Positions 1-14,700 are shown, counted from the stretch's first letter. The stretch: DNA of 64,000 nucleotides from Acanthacorydalis orientalis (GCA_034766995.1 CM068316.1:23847090-23911089); one strand, 5' to 3'. Made by a program: numbers and translations. The notes: generated from the letters alone by a model not told the origin.

Positions 1-2182
1 AACGCGATTTTAGTGATAATTTCACAAAATATCCCGATAATGTACACATATTTCGTGTTATTTCGATAAAAGTAACTTAGTTCTATATAATAGTAGCAAA
101 ATGTTTCGGCAAATCTTGAGTCTGGTAGTTGAAAATCACGTTTATATGAAAAATATCGCTATTTTAAGCGACAAAACGCGATTTTAGTGATAATTTCACA
201 AAATATCCCGATAATGTACACATATTTCGTGTTATTTCGATAAAAGTAACTTAGTTCTATATAATAATAGCAAAATCTTTCGGCAAATCTTGAGTCTGGT
301 AGTTGAAAATCACGTTTATATGAAAAATATTGCTATTTGAAGCGACAAAAACGCGATTTTAGTGATAATTTCACAAAATATCCCAATAATGTACACATAT
401 TTCGTGTTATTTCGATAAAAGTAACTTACTTCTATATAATAGTAGCAAAATCTTTCGGCAAATCTTGAGTCTGGTAGTTGAAAATCACGTTTATATGAAA
501 AATATTGCTATTTGAAGCGACAAAAACGCGATTTTAGTGATAATTTCACAAAATATCCCGATAATGTACACATATTTCGTGTTATTTCGATAAAAGTAAC
601 TTACTTCTATATAATAGTAGCAAAATCTTTCGGCAAATCTTGAGTCTGGTAGTTGAAAATCACGTTTATATGAAAAATATTGCTATTTGAAGCGACAAAA
701 ACGCGATTTTAGTGATAATTTCACAAAATATCCCGATAATGTACACATATTTCGTGTTATTTCGATAAAAGTAACTTACTTCTATATAATAGTAGCAAAA
801 TGTTTCGGCAAATCTTGAGTCTGGTAGTTTAAAATAACGTTTATATGAAAAATATCGCTATTTTAAGCGACAAAACGCGATTTTAGTGATAATTTCACAA
901 AATATCCCGATAATGTACACATATTTCGTGTTATTTCGATAAAAGTAACTTACTTCTATATAATAGTAGCAAAATCTTTCGGCAAATCTTGAGTCTGGTA
1001 GTTGAAAATCACGTTTATATGAAAAATATCGCTATTTTAAGCGACAAAAACGCGATTTTAGTGATAATTTCACAAAATATCCCGATAATGTACACATATT
1101 TCGTGTTATTTCGATAAAAGTAACTTAGTTCTATATAATAGTAGCAAAATCTTTCGGCAAATCTTGAGTCTGGTAGTTGAAAATCACGTTTATATGAAAA
1201 ATATTGCTATTTTAAGCGACAAAAACGCGATTTTAGTGATAATTTCACAAAATATCCCAATAATGTACACATATTTCGTGTTATTTCGATAAAAGTAACT
1301 TACTTCTATATAATAGTAGCAAAATGTTTCGGCAAATCTTGAGTCTGGTAGTTGAAAATCACGTTTATATGAAAAATATCGCTATTTGAAGCGACAAAAA
1401 CGCGATTTTAGTGATAATTTCACAAAATATCCCAATAATGTACACATATTTCGTGTTATTTCGATAAAAGTAACTTACTTCTATATAATAGTAGCAAAAT
1501 CTTTCGGCAAATCTTGAGTCTGGTAGTTGAAAATCACGTTTATATGAAAAATATCACTATTTTAAGCGACAAAAACGCGATTTTAGTGATAATTTCACAA
1601 AATATCCCAATAATGTACACATATTTCGTGTTATTTCGATAAAAGTAACTTACTTCTATATAATAGTAGCAAAATCTTTCGGCAAATCTTGAGTCTGGTA
1701 GTTGAAAATCACGTTTATATGAAAAATATTGCTATTTGAAGCGACAAAAACGCGATTTTAGTGATAATTTCACAAAATATCCCGATAATGTACACATATT
1801 TCGTGTTATTTCGATAAAAGTAACTTACTTCTATATAATAGTAGCAAAATCTTTCGGCAAATCTTGAGTCTGGTAGTTGAAAATCACGTTTATATGAAAA
1901 ATATCACTATTTTAAGCGACAAAAACGCGATTTTAGTGATAATTTCACAAAATATCCCGATAATGTACACATATTTCGTGTTATTTCGATAAAAGTAACT
2001 TAGTTCTATATAATAGTAGCAAAATCTTACGGCAAATCTTGAGTCTGGTAGTTGAAAATCACGTTTATATGAAAAATATTGCTATTTGAAGCGACAAAAA
2101 CGCGATTTTAGTGATAATTTCACAAAATATCCCAATAATGTACACATATTTCGTGTTATTTCGATAAAAGTAACTTAGTTCT

Positions 2183-3960
2183 ATATAATAATAGCAAAAT
2201 CTTTCGGCAAATCTTGAGTCTGGTAGTTGAAAATCACGTTTATATGAAAAATATTGCTATTTGAAGCGACAAAAACGCGATTTTAGTGATAATTTCACAA
2301 AATATCCCGATAATGTACACATATTTCGTGTTATTTCGATAAAAGTAACTTAGTTCTATATAATAGTAGCAAAATCTATCGGCAAATCTTGTGTCTGGTA
2401 GTTGAAAATCACGTTTATATGAAAAATATTGCTATTTGAAGCGACAAAAACGCGATTTTAGTGATAATTTCACAAAATATCCCAATAATGTACACATATT
2501 TCGTGTTATTTCGATAAAAGTAACTTACTTCTATATAATAGTAGCAAAATCTTTCGGCAAATCTTGAGTCTGGTAGTTGAAAATCACGTTTATATGAAAA
2601 ATATCGCTATTTTAAGCGACAAAACGCGATTTTAGTGATAATTTCACAAAATATCCCAATAATGTACACATATTTCGTGTTATTTCGATAAAAGTAACTT
2701 AGTTCTATATAATAGTAGCAAAATGTTTCGGCAAATCTTGAGTCTGGTAGTTTAAAATAACGTTTATATGAAAAATATCACTATTTTAAGCGACAAAACG
2801 CGATTTTAGTGATAATTTCACAAAATATCCCGATAATGTACACATATTTCGTGTTATTTCGATAAAAGTAACTTAGTTCTATATAATAATAGCAAAATCT
2901 TTCGGCAAATCTTGAGTCTGGTAGTTGAAAATCACGTTTATATGAAAAATATTGCTATTTGAAGCGACAAAAACGCGATTTTAGTGATAATTTCACAAAA
3001 TATCCCGATAATGTACACATATTTCGTGTTATTTCGATAAAAGTAACTTAGTTCTATATAATAGTAGCAAAATCTATCGGCAAATCTTGTGTCTGGTAGT
3101 TGAAAATCACGTTTATATGAAAAATATTGCTATTTGAAGCGACAAAAACGCGATTTTAGTGATAATTTCACAAAATATCCCAATAATGTACACATATTTC
3201 GTGTTATTTCGATAAAAGTAACTTACTTCTATATAATAGTAGCAAAATCTTTCGGCAAATCTTGAGTCTGGTAGTTGAAAATCACGTTTATATGGAAAAT
3301 ATCACTATTTTAAGCGACAAAAACGCGATTTTAGTGATAATTTCACAAAATATCCCAATAATGTACACATATTTCGTGTTATTTCGATAAAAGTAACTTA
3401 GTTCTATATAATAGTAGCAAAATGTTTCGGCAAATCTTGAGTCTGGTAGTTTAAAATAACGTTTATATGAAAAATATCTCTATTTTAAGCGACAAAACGC
3501 GATTTTAGTGATAATTTCACAAAATATCCCGATAATGTACACATATTTCGTGTTATTTCGATAAAAGTAACTTAGTTCTATATAATAATAGCAAAATCTT
3601 TCGGCAAATCTTGAGTCTGGTAGTTGAAAATCACGTTTATATGAAAAATATTGCTATTTGAAGCGACAAAAACGCGATTTTAGTGATAATTTCACAAAAT
3701 ATCCCGATAATGTACACATATTTCGTGTTATTTCGATAAAAGTAACTTAGTTCTATATAATAGTAGCAAAATCTATCGGCAAATCTTGTGTCTGGTAGTT
3801 GAAAATCACGTTTATATGAAAAATATTGCTATTTGAAGCGACAAAAACGCGATTTTAGTGATAATTTCACAAAATATCCCAATAATGTACACATATTTCG
3901 TGTTATTTCGATAAAAGTAACTTACTTCTATATAATAGTAGCAAAATCTTTCGGCAAATC
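2183..3960 (+). repeat. 4-mer higher-order repeat, ~698 bp, about 2.5 copies
   Basis: A cassette of four distinguishable monomers recurs. Monomer 1 has ctatataataatagc and ctttcgg. Monomer 2 has ctatcggcaaatcttgtg. Monomer 3 has acttacttctatata and ctttcgg. Monomer 4 has gtttcggcaaatcttgag with gtttaaaataacg. Copies begin at 2,183, 2,881 and 3,580 (spacing 698 and 699 bp). The third copy follows the pattern until about 3,960 and then changes. Members differ in the hairpin word of monomer 4 (tatcac in copy 1, tatctc in copy 2), so the copies are similar but not identical. Confidence 0.85.
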
Positions 3961-4122
3961 TTGAGTCTGGTAGTTGAAAATCACGTTTATATGAAAAATA
4001 TTGCTATTTGAAGCGACAAAAACGCGATTTTAGTGATAATTTCAGAAAATATCCCGATAATGTACACATATTTCGTGTTATTTCGATAAAAGTAACTTAG
4101 TTCTATATAATAGTAGCAAAAT

Positions 4123-5540
4123 CTATCGGCAAATCTTGTGTCTGGTAGTTGAAAATCACGTTTATATGAAAAATATTGCTATTTGAAGCGACAAAAACGC
4201 GATTTTAGTGATAATTTCACAAAATATCCCGATAATGTACACATATTTCGTGTTATTTCGATAAAAGTAACTTAGTTCTATATAATAGTAGCAAAATGTT
4301 TCGGCAAATCTTGAGTCGGGTAGTTTAAAATAACGTTTATATGAAAAATATCGCTATTTTAAGCGACAAAAACGCGATTTTAGTGATAATTTCACAAAAT
4401 ATCCCGATAATGTACACATATTTCGTGTTATTTCGATAAAAGTAACTTAGTTCTATATAATAGTAGCAAAATCTAACCGCAAATCTTGTGTCTGGTAGTT
4501 GAAAATCACGTTTATATGAAAAATATTGCTATTTGAAGCGACAAAAACGCGATTTTAGTGATAATTTCACAAAATATCCCAATAATGTACACATATTTCG
4601 TGTTATTTCGATAAAAGTAACTTACTTCTATATAATAGTAGCAAAATCTTTCGGCAAATCTTGAGTCTGGTAGTTGAAAATCACGTTTATATGGAAAATA
4701 TCACTATTTTAAGCGACAAAAACGCGATTTTAGTGATAATTTCACAAAATGTCCCGATAATGTACACATATTTCGTGTTATTTCGATAAAAGTAACTTAC
4801 TTCTATATAATAGTAGCAAAATCTTACGGCAAATCTTGAGTCTGGTAGTTGAAAATCACGTTTATATGAAAAATATTGCTATTTGAAGCGACAAAAACGC
4901 GATTTTAGTGATAATTTCACAAAATATCCCGATAATGTACACATATTTCGTGTTATTTCGATAAAAGTAACTTAGTTCTATATAATAGTAGCAAAATCTA
5001 TCGGCAAATCTTGTGTCTGGTAGTTGAAAATCACGTTTATATGAAAAATATTGCTATTTGAAGCGACAAAAACGCGATTTTAGTGATAATTTCACAAAAT
5101 ATCCCAATAATGTACACATATTTCGTGTTATTTCGATAAAAGTAACTTAGTTCTATATAATAGTAGCAAAATGTTTCGGCAAATCTTGAGTCGGGTAGTT
5201 TAAAATAACGTTTATATGAAAAATATCGCTATTTTAAGCGACAAAACGCGATTTTAGTGATAATTTCACAAAATATCCCAATAATGTACACATATTTCGT
5301 GTTATTTCGATAAAAGTAACTTAGTTCTATATAATAGTAGCAAAATCTAACCGCAAATCTTGTGTCTGGTAGTTGAAAATCACGTTTATATGAAAAATAT
5401 TGCTATTTGAAGCGACAAAAACGCGATTTTAGTGATAATTTCACAAAATATCCCAATAATGTACACATATTTCGTGTTATTTCGATAAAAGTAACTTACT
5501 TCTATATAATAGTAGCAAAATCTTTCGGCAAATCTTGAGT
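4123..5540 (+). repeat. 5-mer higher-order repeat, ~875 bp, about 1.6 copies
   Basis: Order in copy 1 (4,123-4,997): ctatcgg/cttgtg monomer, gtttcgg/gagtcgggtag monomer, ctaaccgcaaatcttgtg monomer, ctttcgg/tatggaaaatatcac monomer, cttacggc monomer. Copy 2 starts at 4,998 and repeats the first three before diverging near 5,540. The rare word ctaaccgc sits at 4,473 and 5,347, 874 bp apart, and gagtcggg recurs at the same spacing. The same ctatcgg, gtttcgg, ctaaccgc order reappears at the right end of the window (~63,555-63,910). Confidence 0.8.
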
Positions 5541-6119
5541 CAGGTAGTTGAAAATCACGTTTATATGAAAAATATTGCTATTTGAAGCGACAAAAACGCG
5601 ATTTTAGTGATAATTTCACAAAATATCCCGATAATGTACACATATTTCGTGTTATTTCGATAAAAGTAACTTAGTTCTATATAATAGTAGCAAAATCTTT
5701 CGGCAAATCTTGAGTCTGGTAGTTGAAAATCACGTTTATATGAAAAATATTGCTATTTGAAGCGACAAAACGCGATTTTGATGATAATTTCACAAAATAT
5801 CCCGATAATGTACACATATTTCGTGTTATTTCGATAAAAGTAACTTACTTCTATATTATAGTAGCAAAATCTTTCGGCAAATCTTGAGTCTGGTAGTTGA
5901 AAATCACGTTTATATGAAAAATATTGCTATTTGAAGCGACAAAAACGCGATTTTAGTGATAATTTCACAAAATATCCCGATAATGTACACATATTTCGTG
6001 TTATTTCGATAAAAGTAACTTAGTTCTATATAATAGTAGCAAAATCTTTGGGCAAATCTTGAGTCTGGTAGTTGAAAATCACGTTTATATGAAAAATATT
6101 GCTATTTGAAGCGACAAAA

Positions 6120-6918
6120 CGCGATTTTAGTGATAATTTCACAAAATATCCCGATAATGTACACATATTTCGTGTTATTTCGATAAAAGTAACTTAGTTC
6201 TATATAATAGTAGCAAAATCTATCGGCAAATCTTGAGTCTGGTAGTTGAAAATCACGTTTATATGAAAAATATTGCTATTTGAAGCGACAAAAACGCGAT
6301 TTTAGTGATAATTTCACAAAATATCCCGATAATGTACACATATTTCGTGTTATTTCGATAAAAATAACTTAGTTCTATATAATAATAGCAAAATCTTTCG
6401 GCAAATCTTGAGTCTGGTAGTTGAAAATCACGTTTATATGAAAAATATTGCTATTTGAAGCGACAAAAACGCGATTTTAGTGATAATTTCACAAAATATC
6501 CCGATAATGTACACATATTTCGTGTTATTTCGATGAAAGTAACTTAGTTCTATATAATAGTAGCAAAATCTTTCGGCAAATCTTGAGTCTGGTAGTTTAA
6601 AATAACGTTTATATGAAAAATATCGCTTTTTTAAGCGACAAAACGCGATTTTAGTGATAATGTCACAAAATATCCCGATAATGTACACATATTTCGTGTT
6701 ATTTCGATAAAAGTAACTTAGTTCTATATAATAGTAGCAAAATCTTTCGGCAAATCTTGAGTCTGGTAGTTGAAAATCACGTTTATATGAAAAATATTGC
6801 TATTTGAAGCGACAAAAACGCGATTTTAGTGATAATTTCACAAAATATCCCGATAATGTACACATATTTCGTGTTATTTCGATAAAAGTAACTTAGTTCT
6901 ATATAATAGTAGCAAAAT
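6120..6918 (+). repeat. Duplicated block, copy 1 of an 8-monomer-spaced pair
   Basis: By eye this block matches 7,517-8,315 at a constant offset of 1,397 bp (8 monomers). Shared rare features are ataaaaataacttag, cgatgaaagtaac, the hairpin variant cgcttttttaagcgac and gtgataatgtcac. Similarity stops at the left where the partner has ttaaagcgacaaaaactcg, and at the right where this copy has ctttggg (6,919) and the partner ctttcgg. Confidence 0.8.
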
Positions 6919-7454
6919 CTTTGGGCAAATCTTGAGTCTGGTAGTTGAAAATCACGTTTATATGAAAAATATTGCTATTTGAAGCGACAAAACGCGATTT
7001 TAGTGATAATTTCACAAAATATCCCGATAATGTACACATATTTCGTGTTATTTCGATAAAAGTAACTTAGTTCTATATAATAGTAGCAAAATCTTTCGGC
7101 AAATCTTGAGTCTGGTAGTTGAAAATCACGTTTATATGAAATATATTGCTATTTGAAGCGACAAAACGCGATTTTGATGATAATTTCACAAAATATCCCG
7201 ATAATGTACACATATTTCGTGTTATTTCGATAAAAGTAACTTAGTTCTATATAATAGTAGCAAAATCTTTCGGCAAATCTTGAGTCTGGTAGTTTAAAAT
7301 AACATTTATATGAAAAATATCACTATTTTAAGCGTCAAAAACGGGATTTTAGTGATAATTTCACAAAATATCCCGATAATGTACACATATTTCGTGTTAT
7401 TTCGATAAAAGTAACTTAGTTCTATATAATAATAGCAAAATCTTTCGGCAAATC

Positions 7455-9495
7455 TTGAGTCTGGTAGTTGAAAATCACGTTTATATGAAAAATATTGCTA
7501 TTTAAAGCGACAAAAACTCGATTTTAGTGATAATTTCACAAAATATCCCGATAATGTACACATATTTCGTGTTATTTCGATAAAAGTAACTTAGTTCTAT
7601 ATAATAGTAGCAAAATCTATCGGCAAATCTTGAGTCTGGTAGTTGAAAATCACGTTTATATGAAAAATATTGCTATTTGAAGCGACAAAAACGCGATTTT
7701 AGTGATAATTTCACAAAATATCCCGATAATGTACACATATTTCGTGTTATTTCGATAAAAATAACTTAGTTCTATATAATAATAGCAAAATCTTTCGGCA
7801 AATCTTGAGTCTGGTAGTTGAAAATCACGTTTATATGAAAAATATTGCTATTTGAAGCGACAAAAACGCGATTTTAGTGATAATTTCACAAAATATCCCG
7901 ATAATGTACACATATTTCGTGTTATTTCGATGAAAGTAACTTAGTTCTATATAATAGTAGCAAAATCTTTCGGCAAATCTTGAGTCTGGTAGTTTAAAAT
8001 AACGTTTATATGAAAAATATCGCTTTTTTAAGCGACAAAACGCGATTTTAGTGATAATGTCACAAAATATCCCGATAATGTACACATATTTCGTGTTATT
8101 TCGATAAAAGTAACTTAGTTCTATATAATAGTAGCAAAATCTTTCGGCAAATCTTGAGTCTGGTAGTTGAAAATCACGTTTATATGAAAAATATTGCTAT
8201 TTGAAGCGACAAAAACGCGATTTTAGTGATAATTTCACAAAATATCCCGATAATGTACACATATTTCGTGTTATTTCGATAAAAGTAACTTAGTTCTATA
8301 TAATAGTAGCAAAATCTTTCGGCAAATCTTGAGTCTGGTAGTTGAAAATCACGTTTATATGAAAAATATCGCTATTTGAAGCGACAAAAACGCGATTTTA
8401 GTGATAATTTCACAAAATATCCCATTAATGTACACATATTTCTTGTTATTTCGATAAAACTAACTTAGTTCTATATAATAGTAGCAAAATCTTTCGGCAA
8501 ATCTTGAGTCTGGTAGTTGAAAATCACGTTTATATGAAAAATATCGCTATTTTAAGCGACAAAACGCGATTTTAGTGATAATTTCACAAAATATCCCGAA
8601 AATGTACACATATTTCGTGTTATTTCGATAAAAGTAACTTAGTTCTATATAATAGTAGCAAAATCTTTCGGCAAATCTTGAGTCTGGTAGTTGAAAATCA
8701 CGTTTATATGAAAAATATTGCTATTTGAAGCGACAAAACGCGATTTTGATGATAATTTCACAAAATATCCCGATAATGTACACATATTTCGTGTTATTTC
8801 GATAAAACTAACTTAGTTCTATATAATAGTAGCAAAATCTTTCTGCAAATCTTGAGTCTGGTAGTTTAAAATAACGTTTATATGAAAAATATCGCTATTT
8901 TAAGCGACAAAACGCGATTTTAGTGATAATTTCACAAAATATCCCGATAATGTACACATATTTCGTGTTATTTCGATAAAACTAACTTAGTTCTATATAA
9001 TAATAGCAAAATCTTTCGGCAAATCTTGAGTCTGGTAGTTGAAAATCACGTTTATATGAAAAATATTGCTATTTGAAGCGACAAAAACGCGATTTTAGTG
9101 ATAATTTCACAAAATATCCCGATAATGTACACATATTTCGTGTTATTTCGATAAAAGTAACTTAGTTCTATTAATAGTAGCAAAATCTATCGGCAAATCT
9201 TGAGTCTGGTAGTTGAAAATCACGTTTATATGAAAAATATTGCTATTTGAAGAGACAAAAACGCGATTTTAGTGATAATTTCACAAAATATCACGATAAT
9301 GTACACATATTTCGTGTTATTTCGATAAAAGTAACTTAGTTCTATATAATAGTAGCAAAATCTTTCGGCAAATCTTGAGTCTGGTAGTTTAAAATAACGT
9401 TTATATGAAAAATATCGCTATTTTAAGCGACAAAACGCGATTTTAGTGATAATTTCACAAAATATCCCCATAATGTACACATATTTCGTGTTATT
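7455..9495 (+). repeat. ~2-kb duplicated block, copy 1 (13-monomer offset)
   Basis: This block matches 9,723-11,763 at a constant offset of 2,268 bp (13 monomers). Linked rare variants shared by both copies are ttaaagcgacaaaaactcg, cgatgaaagtaac, gataatgtcac, cccattaatg with cttgttatt, cccgaaaatg, gattttgatgataat, ctttctgcaaatc, the 2-bp deletion ttctattaatagtag, tgaagagacaaa and atccccataatg. I noticed only isolated differences, for example tttagtgat versus tttaatgat near 8,224/10,492, and tcacgat versus tcccgat near 9,293/11,561. Both ends of the match fall inside satellite monomers. Confidence 0.85.
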
Positions 9496-9722
9496 TCGAT
9501 AAAACTAACTTAGTTCTATATAATGGTAGCAAAATCTTTCGGCAAATCTTGAGTTTGGTAGTTGAAAATCACGTTTATATGAAAAATATCGCTATTTTAA
9601 GCGACAAAACGCAATTTTAGTGATAATTTCACAAAATATCCCGATAAAGTACACATATTTCCTGTTATTTCGATAAAAGTAACTTAGTTCTATATAATAA
9701 TAGCAAAATATTTTGGCAAATC

Positions 9723-11763
9723 TTGAGTCTGGTAGTTGAAAATCACGTTTATATGAAAAATATTGCTATTTAAAGCGACAAAAACTCGATTTTAGTGATA
9801 ATTTCACAAAATATCCCGATAATGTACACATATTTCGTGTTATTTCGATAAAAGTAACTTAGTTCTATATAATAGTAGCAAAATCTATCGGCAAATCTTG
9901 AGTCTGGTAGTTGAAAATCACGTTTATATGAAAAATATTGCTATTTGAAGCGACAAAAACGCGATTTTAGTGATAATTTCACAAAATATCCCGATAATGT
10001 ACACATATTTCGTGTTATTTCGATAAAAATAACTTAGTTCTATATAATAATAGCAAAATCTTTCGGCAAATCTTGAGTCTGGTAGTTGAAAATCACGTTT
10101 ATATGAAAAATATTGCTATTTGAAGCGACAAAAACGCGATTTTAGTGATAATTTCACAAAATATCCCGATAATGTACACATATTTCGTGTTATTTCGATG
10201 AAAGTAACTTAGTTCTATATAATAGTAGCAAAATCTTTCGGCAAATCTTGAGTCTGGTAGTTTAAAATAACGTTTATATGAAAAATATCGCTTTTTTAAG
10301 CGACAAAACGCGATTTTAGTGATAATGTCACAAAATATCCCGATAATGTACACATATTTCGTGTTATTTCGATAAAAGTAACTTAGTTCTATATAATAGT
10401 AGCAAAATCTTTCGGCAAATCTTGAGTCTGGTAGTTGAAAATCACGTTTATATGAAAAATATTGCTATTTGAAGCGACAAAAACGCGATTTTAATGATAA
10501 TTTCACAAAATATCCCGATAATGTACACATATTTCGTGTTATTTCGATAAAAGTAACTTAGTTCTATATAATAGTAGCAAAATCTTTCGGCAAATCTTGA
10601 GTCTGGTAGTTGAAAATCACGTTTATATGAAAAATATCGCTATTTGAAGCGACAAAAACGCGATTTTAGTGATAATTTCACAAAATATCCCATTAATGTA
10701 CACATATTTCTTGTTATTTCGATAAAACTAACTTAGTTCTATATAATAGTAGCAAAATCTTTCGGCAAATCTTGAGTCTGGTAGTTGAAAATCACGTTTA
10801 TATGAAAAATATCGCTATTTTAAGCGACAAAACGCGATTTTAGTGATAATTTCACAAAATATCCCGAAAATGTACACATATTTCGTGTTATTTCGATAAA
10901 AGTAACTTAGTTCTATATAATAGTAGCAAAATCTTTCGGCAAATCTTGAGTCTGGTAGTTGAAAATCACGTTTATATGAAAAATATTGCTATTTGAAGCG
11001 ACAAAACGCGATTTTGATGATAATTTCACAAAATATCCCGATAATGTACACATATTTCGTGTTATTTCGATAAAACTAACTTAGTTCTATATAATAGTAG
11101 CAAAATCTTTCTGCAAATCTTGAGTCTGGTAGTTTAAAATAACGTTTATATGAAAAATATCGCTATTTTAAGCGACAAAACGCGATTTTAGTGATAATTT
11201 CACAAAATATCCCGATAATGTACACATATTTCGTGTTATTTCGATAAAACTAACTTAGTTCTATATAATAATAGCAAAATCTTTCGGCAAATCTTGAGTC
11301 TGGTAGTTGAAAATCACGTTTATATGAAAAATATTGCTATTTGAAGCGACAAAAACGCGATTTTAGTGATAATTTCACAAAATATCCCGATAATGTACAC
11401 ATATTTCGTGTTATTTCGATAAAAGTAACTTAGTTCTATTAATAGTAGCAAAATCTATCGGCAAATCTTGAGTCTGGTAGTTGAAAATCACGTTTATATG
11501 AAAAATATTGCTATTTGAAGAGACAAAAACGCGATTTTAGTGATAATTTCACAAAATATCCCGATAATGTACACATATTTCGTGTTATTTCGATAAAAGT
11601 AACTTAGTTCTATATAATAGTAGCAAAATCTTTCGGCAAATCTTGAGTCTGGTAGTTTAAAATAACGTTTATATGAAAAATATCGCTATTTTAAGCGACA
11701 AAACGCGATTTTAGTGATAATTTCACAAAATATCCCCATAATGTACACATATTTCGTGTTATT
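9723..11763 (+). repeat. ~2-kb duplicated block, copy 2 (13-monomer offset)
   Basis: This is the downstream partner of 7,455-9,495, with the same order of rare variants at +2,268 bp. The stretch between the copies (~9,496-9,722) is not the same as the stretch following copy 2: it carries aatggtagc, cgcaattttag, gataaagtacac and cctgttatt. The event is therefore either older than the local variation, or was followed by partial conversion. The word cctgttatt with gataaagtacac and atattttggc recurs at 12,963-13,035. Confidence 0.85.
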
Positions 11764-14700
11764 TCGATAAAAGTAACTTAGTTCTATATAATAGTAGCAA
11801 AATCTTTCGGCAAATCTTGAGTCTGGTAGTTGAAAATCACGTTTATATGAAAAATATCGCTATTTTAAGCGACAAAAACGCGATTTTAGTGATAATTTCA
11901 CAAAATATCCCGATAATGTACACATATTTCGTGTTATTTCGATAAAACTAACTTAGTTCTATATAATAGTAGCAAAATCTTTCGGCAAATCTTGAGTCTG
12001 GTAGTTGAAAATCACGTTTATATGAAAAATATTGCTATTTGAAGCGACAAAAACGCGATTTTAGTGATAATTTCACAAAATATCCCGATAATGTACACAT
12101 ATTTCGTGTTATTTCGATAAAAGTAACTTAGTTCTATATAATAATAGCAAAATCTTTCGGCAAATCTTGAGTCTGGTAGTTGAAAATCACGTTTATATGA
12201 AAAATATTGCTATTTGAAGCGACAAAAACGCGATTTTAGTGATAATTTCACAAAATATATCGATAATGTACACATATTTCGTGTTATTTCGATAAAAGTA
12301 ACTTACTTCTATATAATAGTAGCAAAATCTTTCGGCAAGTCTTGAGTCCGGTAGTTGAAAATCACGTTTATATGAAAAATATCACTATTTTAAGCGACAA
12401 AAACGCGATTTTAGTGATAATTTCACAAAATATCCCGATAATGTACACATATTTCGTGTTATTTCGATAAAAGTAACTTAGTTCTATATAATAGTAGCAA
12501 AATCTTTCGGCAAATCTTGAGTCTGGTAGTTGAAAATCACGTTTATATGAAAAATATTGCTATTTGAAGCGACAAAAACGCGATTTTAGTGATAATTTCA
12601 CAAAATATCCCGATAATGTACACATATTTCGTGTTATTTCGATAAAACTAACTTAGTTCTATATAATAGTAGCAAAATCTTTCGGCAAATCTTGAGTCTG
12701 GTAGTTTAAAATAACGTTTATATGAAAAATATTGCTATTTGAAGCGACAAAAACGCGATTTTAGTGATAATTTCACAAAATATCCCGATAATGTACACAT
12801 ATTTCGTGTTATTTCGATAAAAGTAACTTAGTTCTATATAATAATAGCAAAATCTTTCGGCAAATCTTGAGTCTGGTAGTTGAAAATCACGTTTATATGA
12901 AAAATATTGCTATTTGAAGCGACAAAAACGCGATTTTAGTGATAATTTCACAAAATATCCCGATAAAGTACACATATTTCCTGTTATTTCGATAAAAGTA
13001 ACTTAGTTCTATATAATAATAGCAAAATATTTTGGCAAATCTTGAGTCTGGTAGTTGAAAATCACGTTTATATGAAAAATATTGCTATTTGAAGCGACAA
13101 AAACGCGATTTTAGTGATAATTTCACAAAATATCCCGATAATGTACACATATTTCGTGTTATTTCGATAAAACTAACTTAGTTCTATATAATAATAGCAA
13201 AATCTTTCGGCAAATCTTGAGTCTGGTAGTTTAAAATAACGTTTATATGAAAAATATCACTATTTTAAGCGACAAAAACGCGATTTTAGTGATAATTTCA
13301 CAAAATATCCCAATAATGTACACATATTTCGTGTTATTTCGATAAAAGTAACTTACTTCTATATAATAGTAGCAAAATCTTTCGGCAAATCTTGAGTCTG
13401 GTAGTTGAAAATCACGTTTATATGAAAAATATCGCTATTTTAAGCGACAAAAACGCGATTTTAGTGATAATTTCACAAAATATCCCGATAATGTACACAT
13501 ATTTCGTGTTATTTCGATAAAACTAACTTAGTTCTATATAATAGTAGCAAAATCTTTCGGCAAATCTTGAGTCTGGTAGTTTAAAATAACGTTTATATGA
13601 AAAATATCGCTATTTTAAGCGACAAAACGCGATTTTAGTGATAATTTCACAAAATATCCCGATAATGTACACATATTTCGTGTTATTTCGATAAAACTAA
13701 CTTAGTTCTATATAATAATAGCAAAATCTTTCGGCAAATCTTGAGTCTGGTAGTTGAAAATCACGTTTATATGAAAAATATTGCTATTTGAAGCGACAAA
13801 AACGCGATTTTAGTGATAATTTCACAAAATATCCCGATAATGTACACATATTTCGTGTTATTTCGATAAAAGTAACTTACTTCTATATAATAGTAGCAAA
13901 ATCTTTCGGCAAATCTTGAGTCTGGTAGTTGAAAATCACGTTTATATGAAAAATATCGCTATTTGAAGCGACAAAAACGCGATTTTAGTGATAATTTCAC
14001 AAAATATCCCGATAATGTACACATATTTCGTGTTATTTCGATAAAAGTAACTTACTTCTATATAAAAGTAGCAAATTCTTTCGGCAAATCTTGAGTCTGG
14101 TAGTTGAAAATCACGTTTATATGAAAAATATCGCTATTTGAAGCGACAAAAACGCGATTTTAGTGATAATTTCACAAAATATCCCGATAATGTACACATA
14201 TTTCGTGTTATTTCGATAAAAGTAACTTAGTTCTATATAATAGTAGCAAAATCTTTCGGCAAATCTTGAATCTGGTAGTTGAAAATCACGTTTATATGAA
14301 AAATATCGCTATTTGAAGCGACAAAAACGCGATTTTAGTGATAATTTCACAAAATATCCCGATAATGTACACATATTTCGTGTTATTTCGATAAAAGTAA
14401 CTTAGTTCTATATAATAGTAGCAAAATCTTTCGGCAAATCTTGAGTCTGGTAGTTTAAAATAACGTTTATATGAAAAATATCGCTATTTTAAGCGACAAA
14501 ACGCGATTTTAGTGATAATTTCACAAAATATCCCGATAATGTACACATATTTCGTGTTATTTCGATAAAAGTAACTTAGTTCTATATAATAGTAGCAAAA
14601 TCTTTCGGCAAATCTTGAGTCTGGTAGTTGAAAATCACGTTTATATGAAAAATATTGCTATTTGAAGCGACAAAAACGTGATTTTAGTGATAATTTCACA

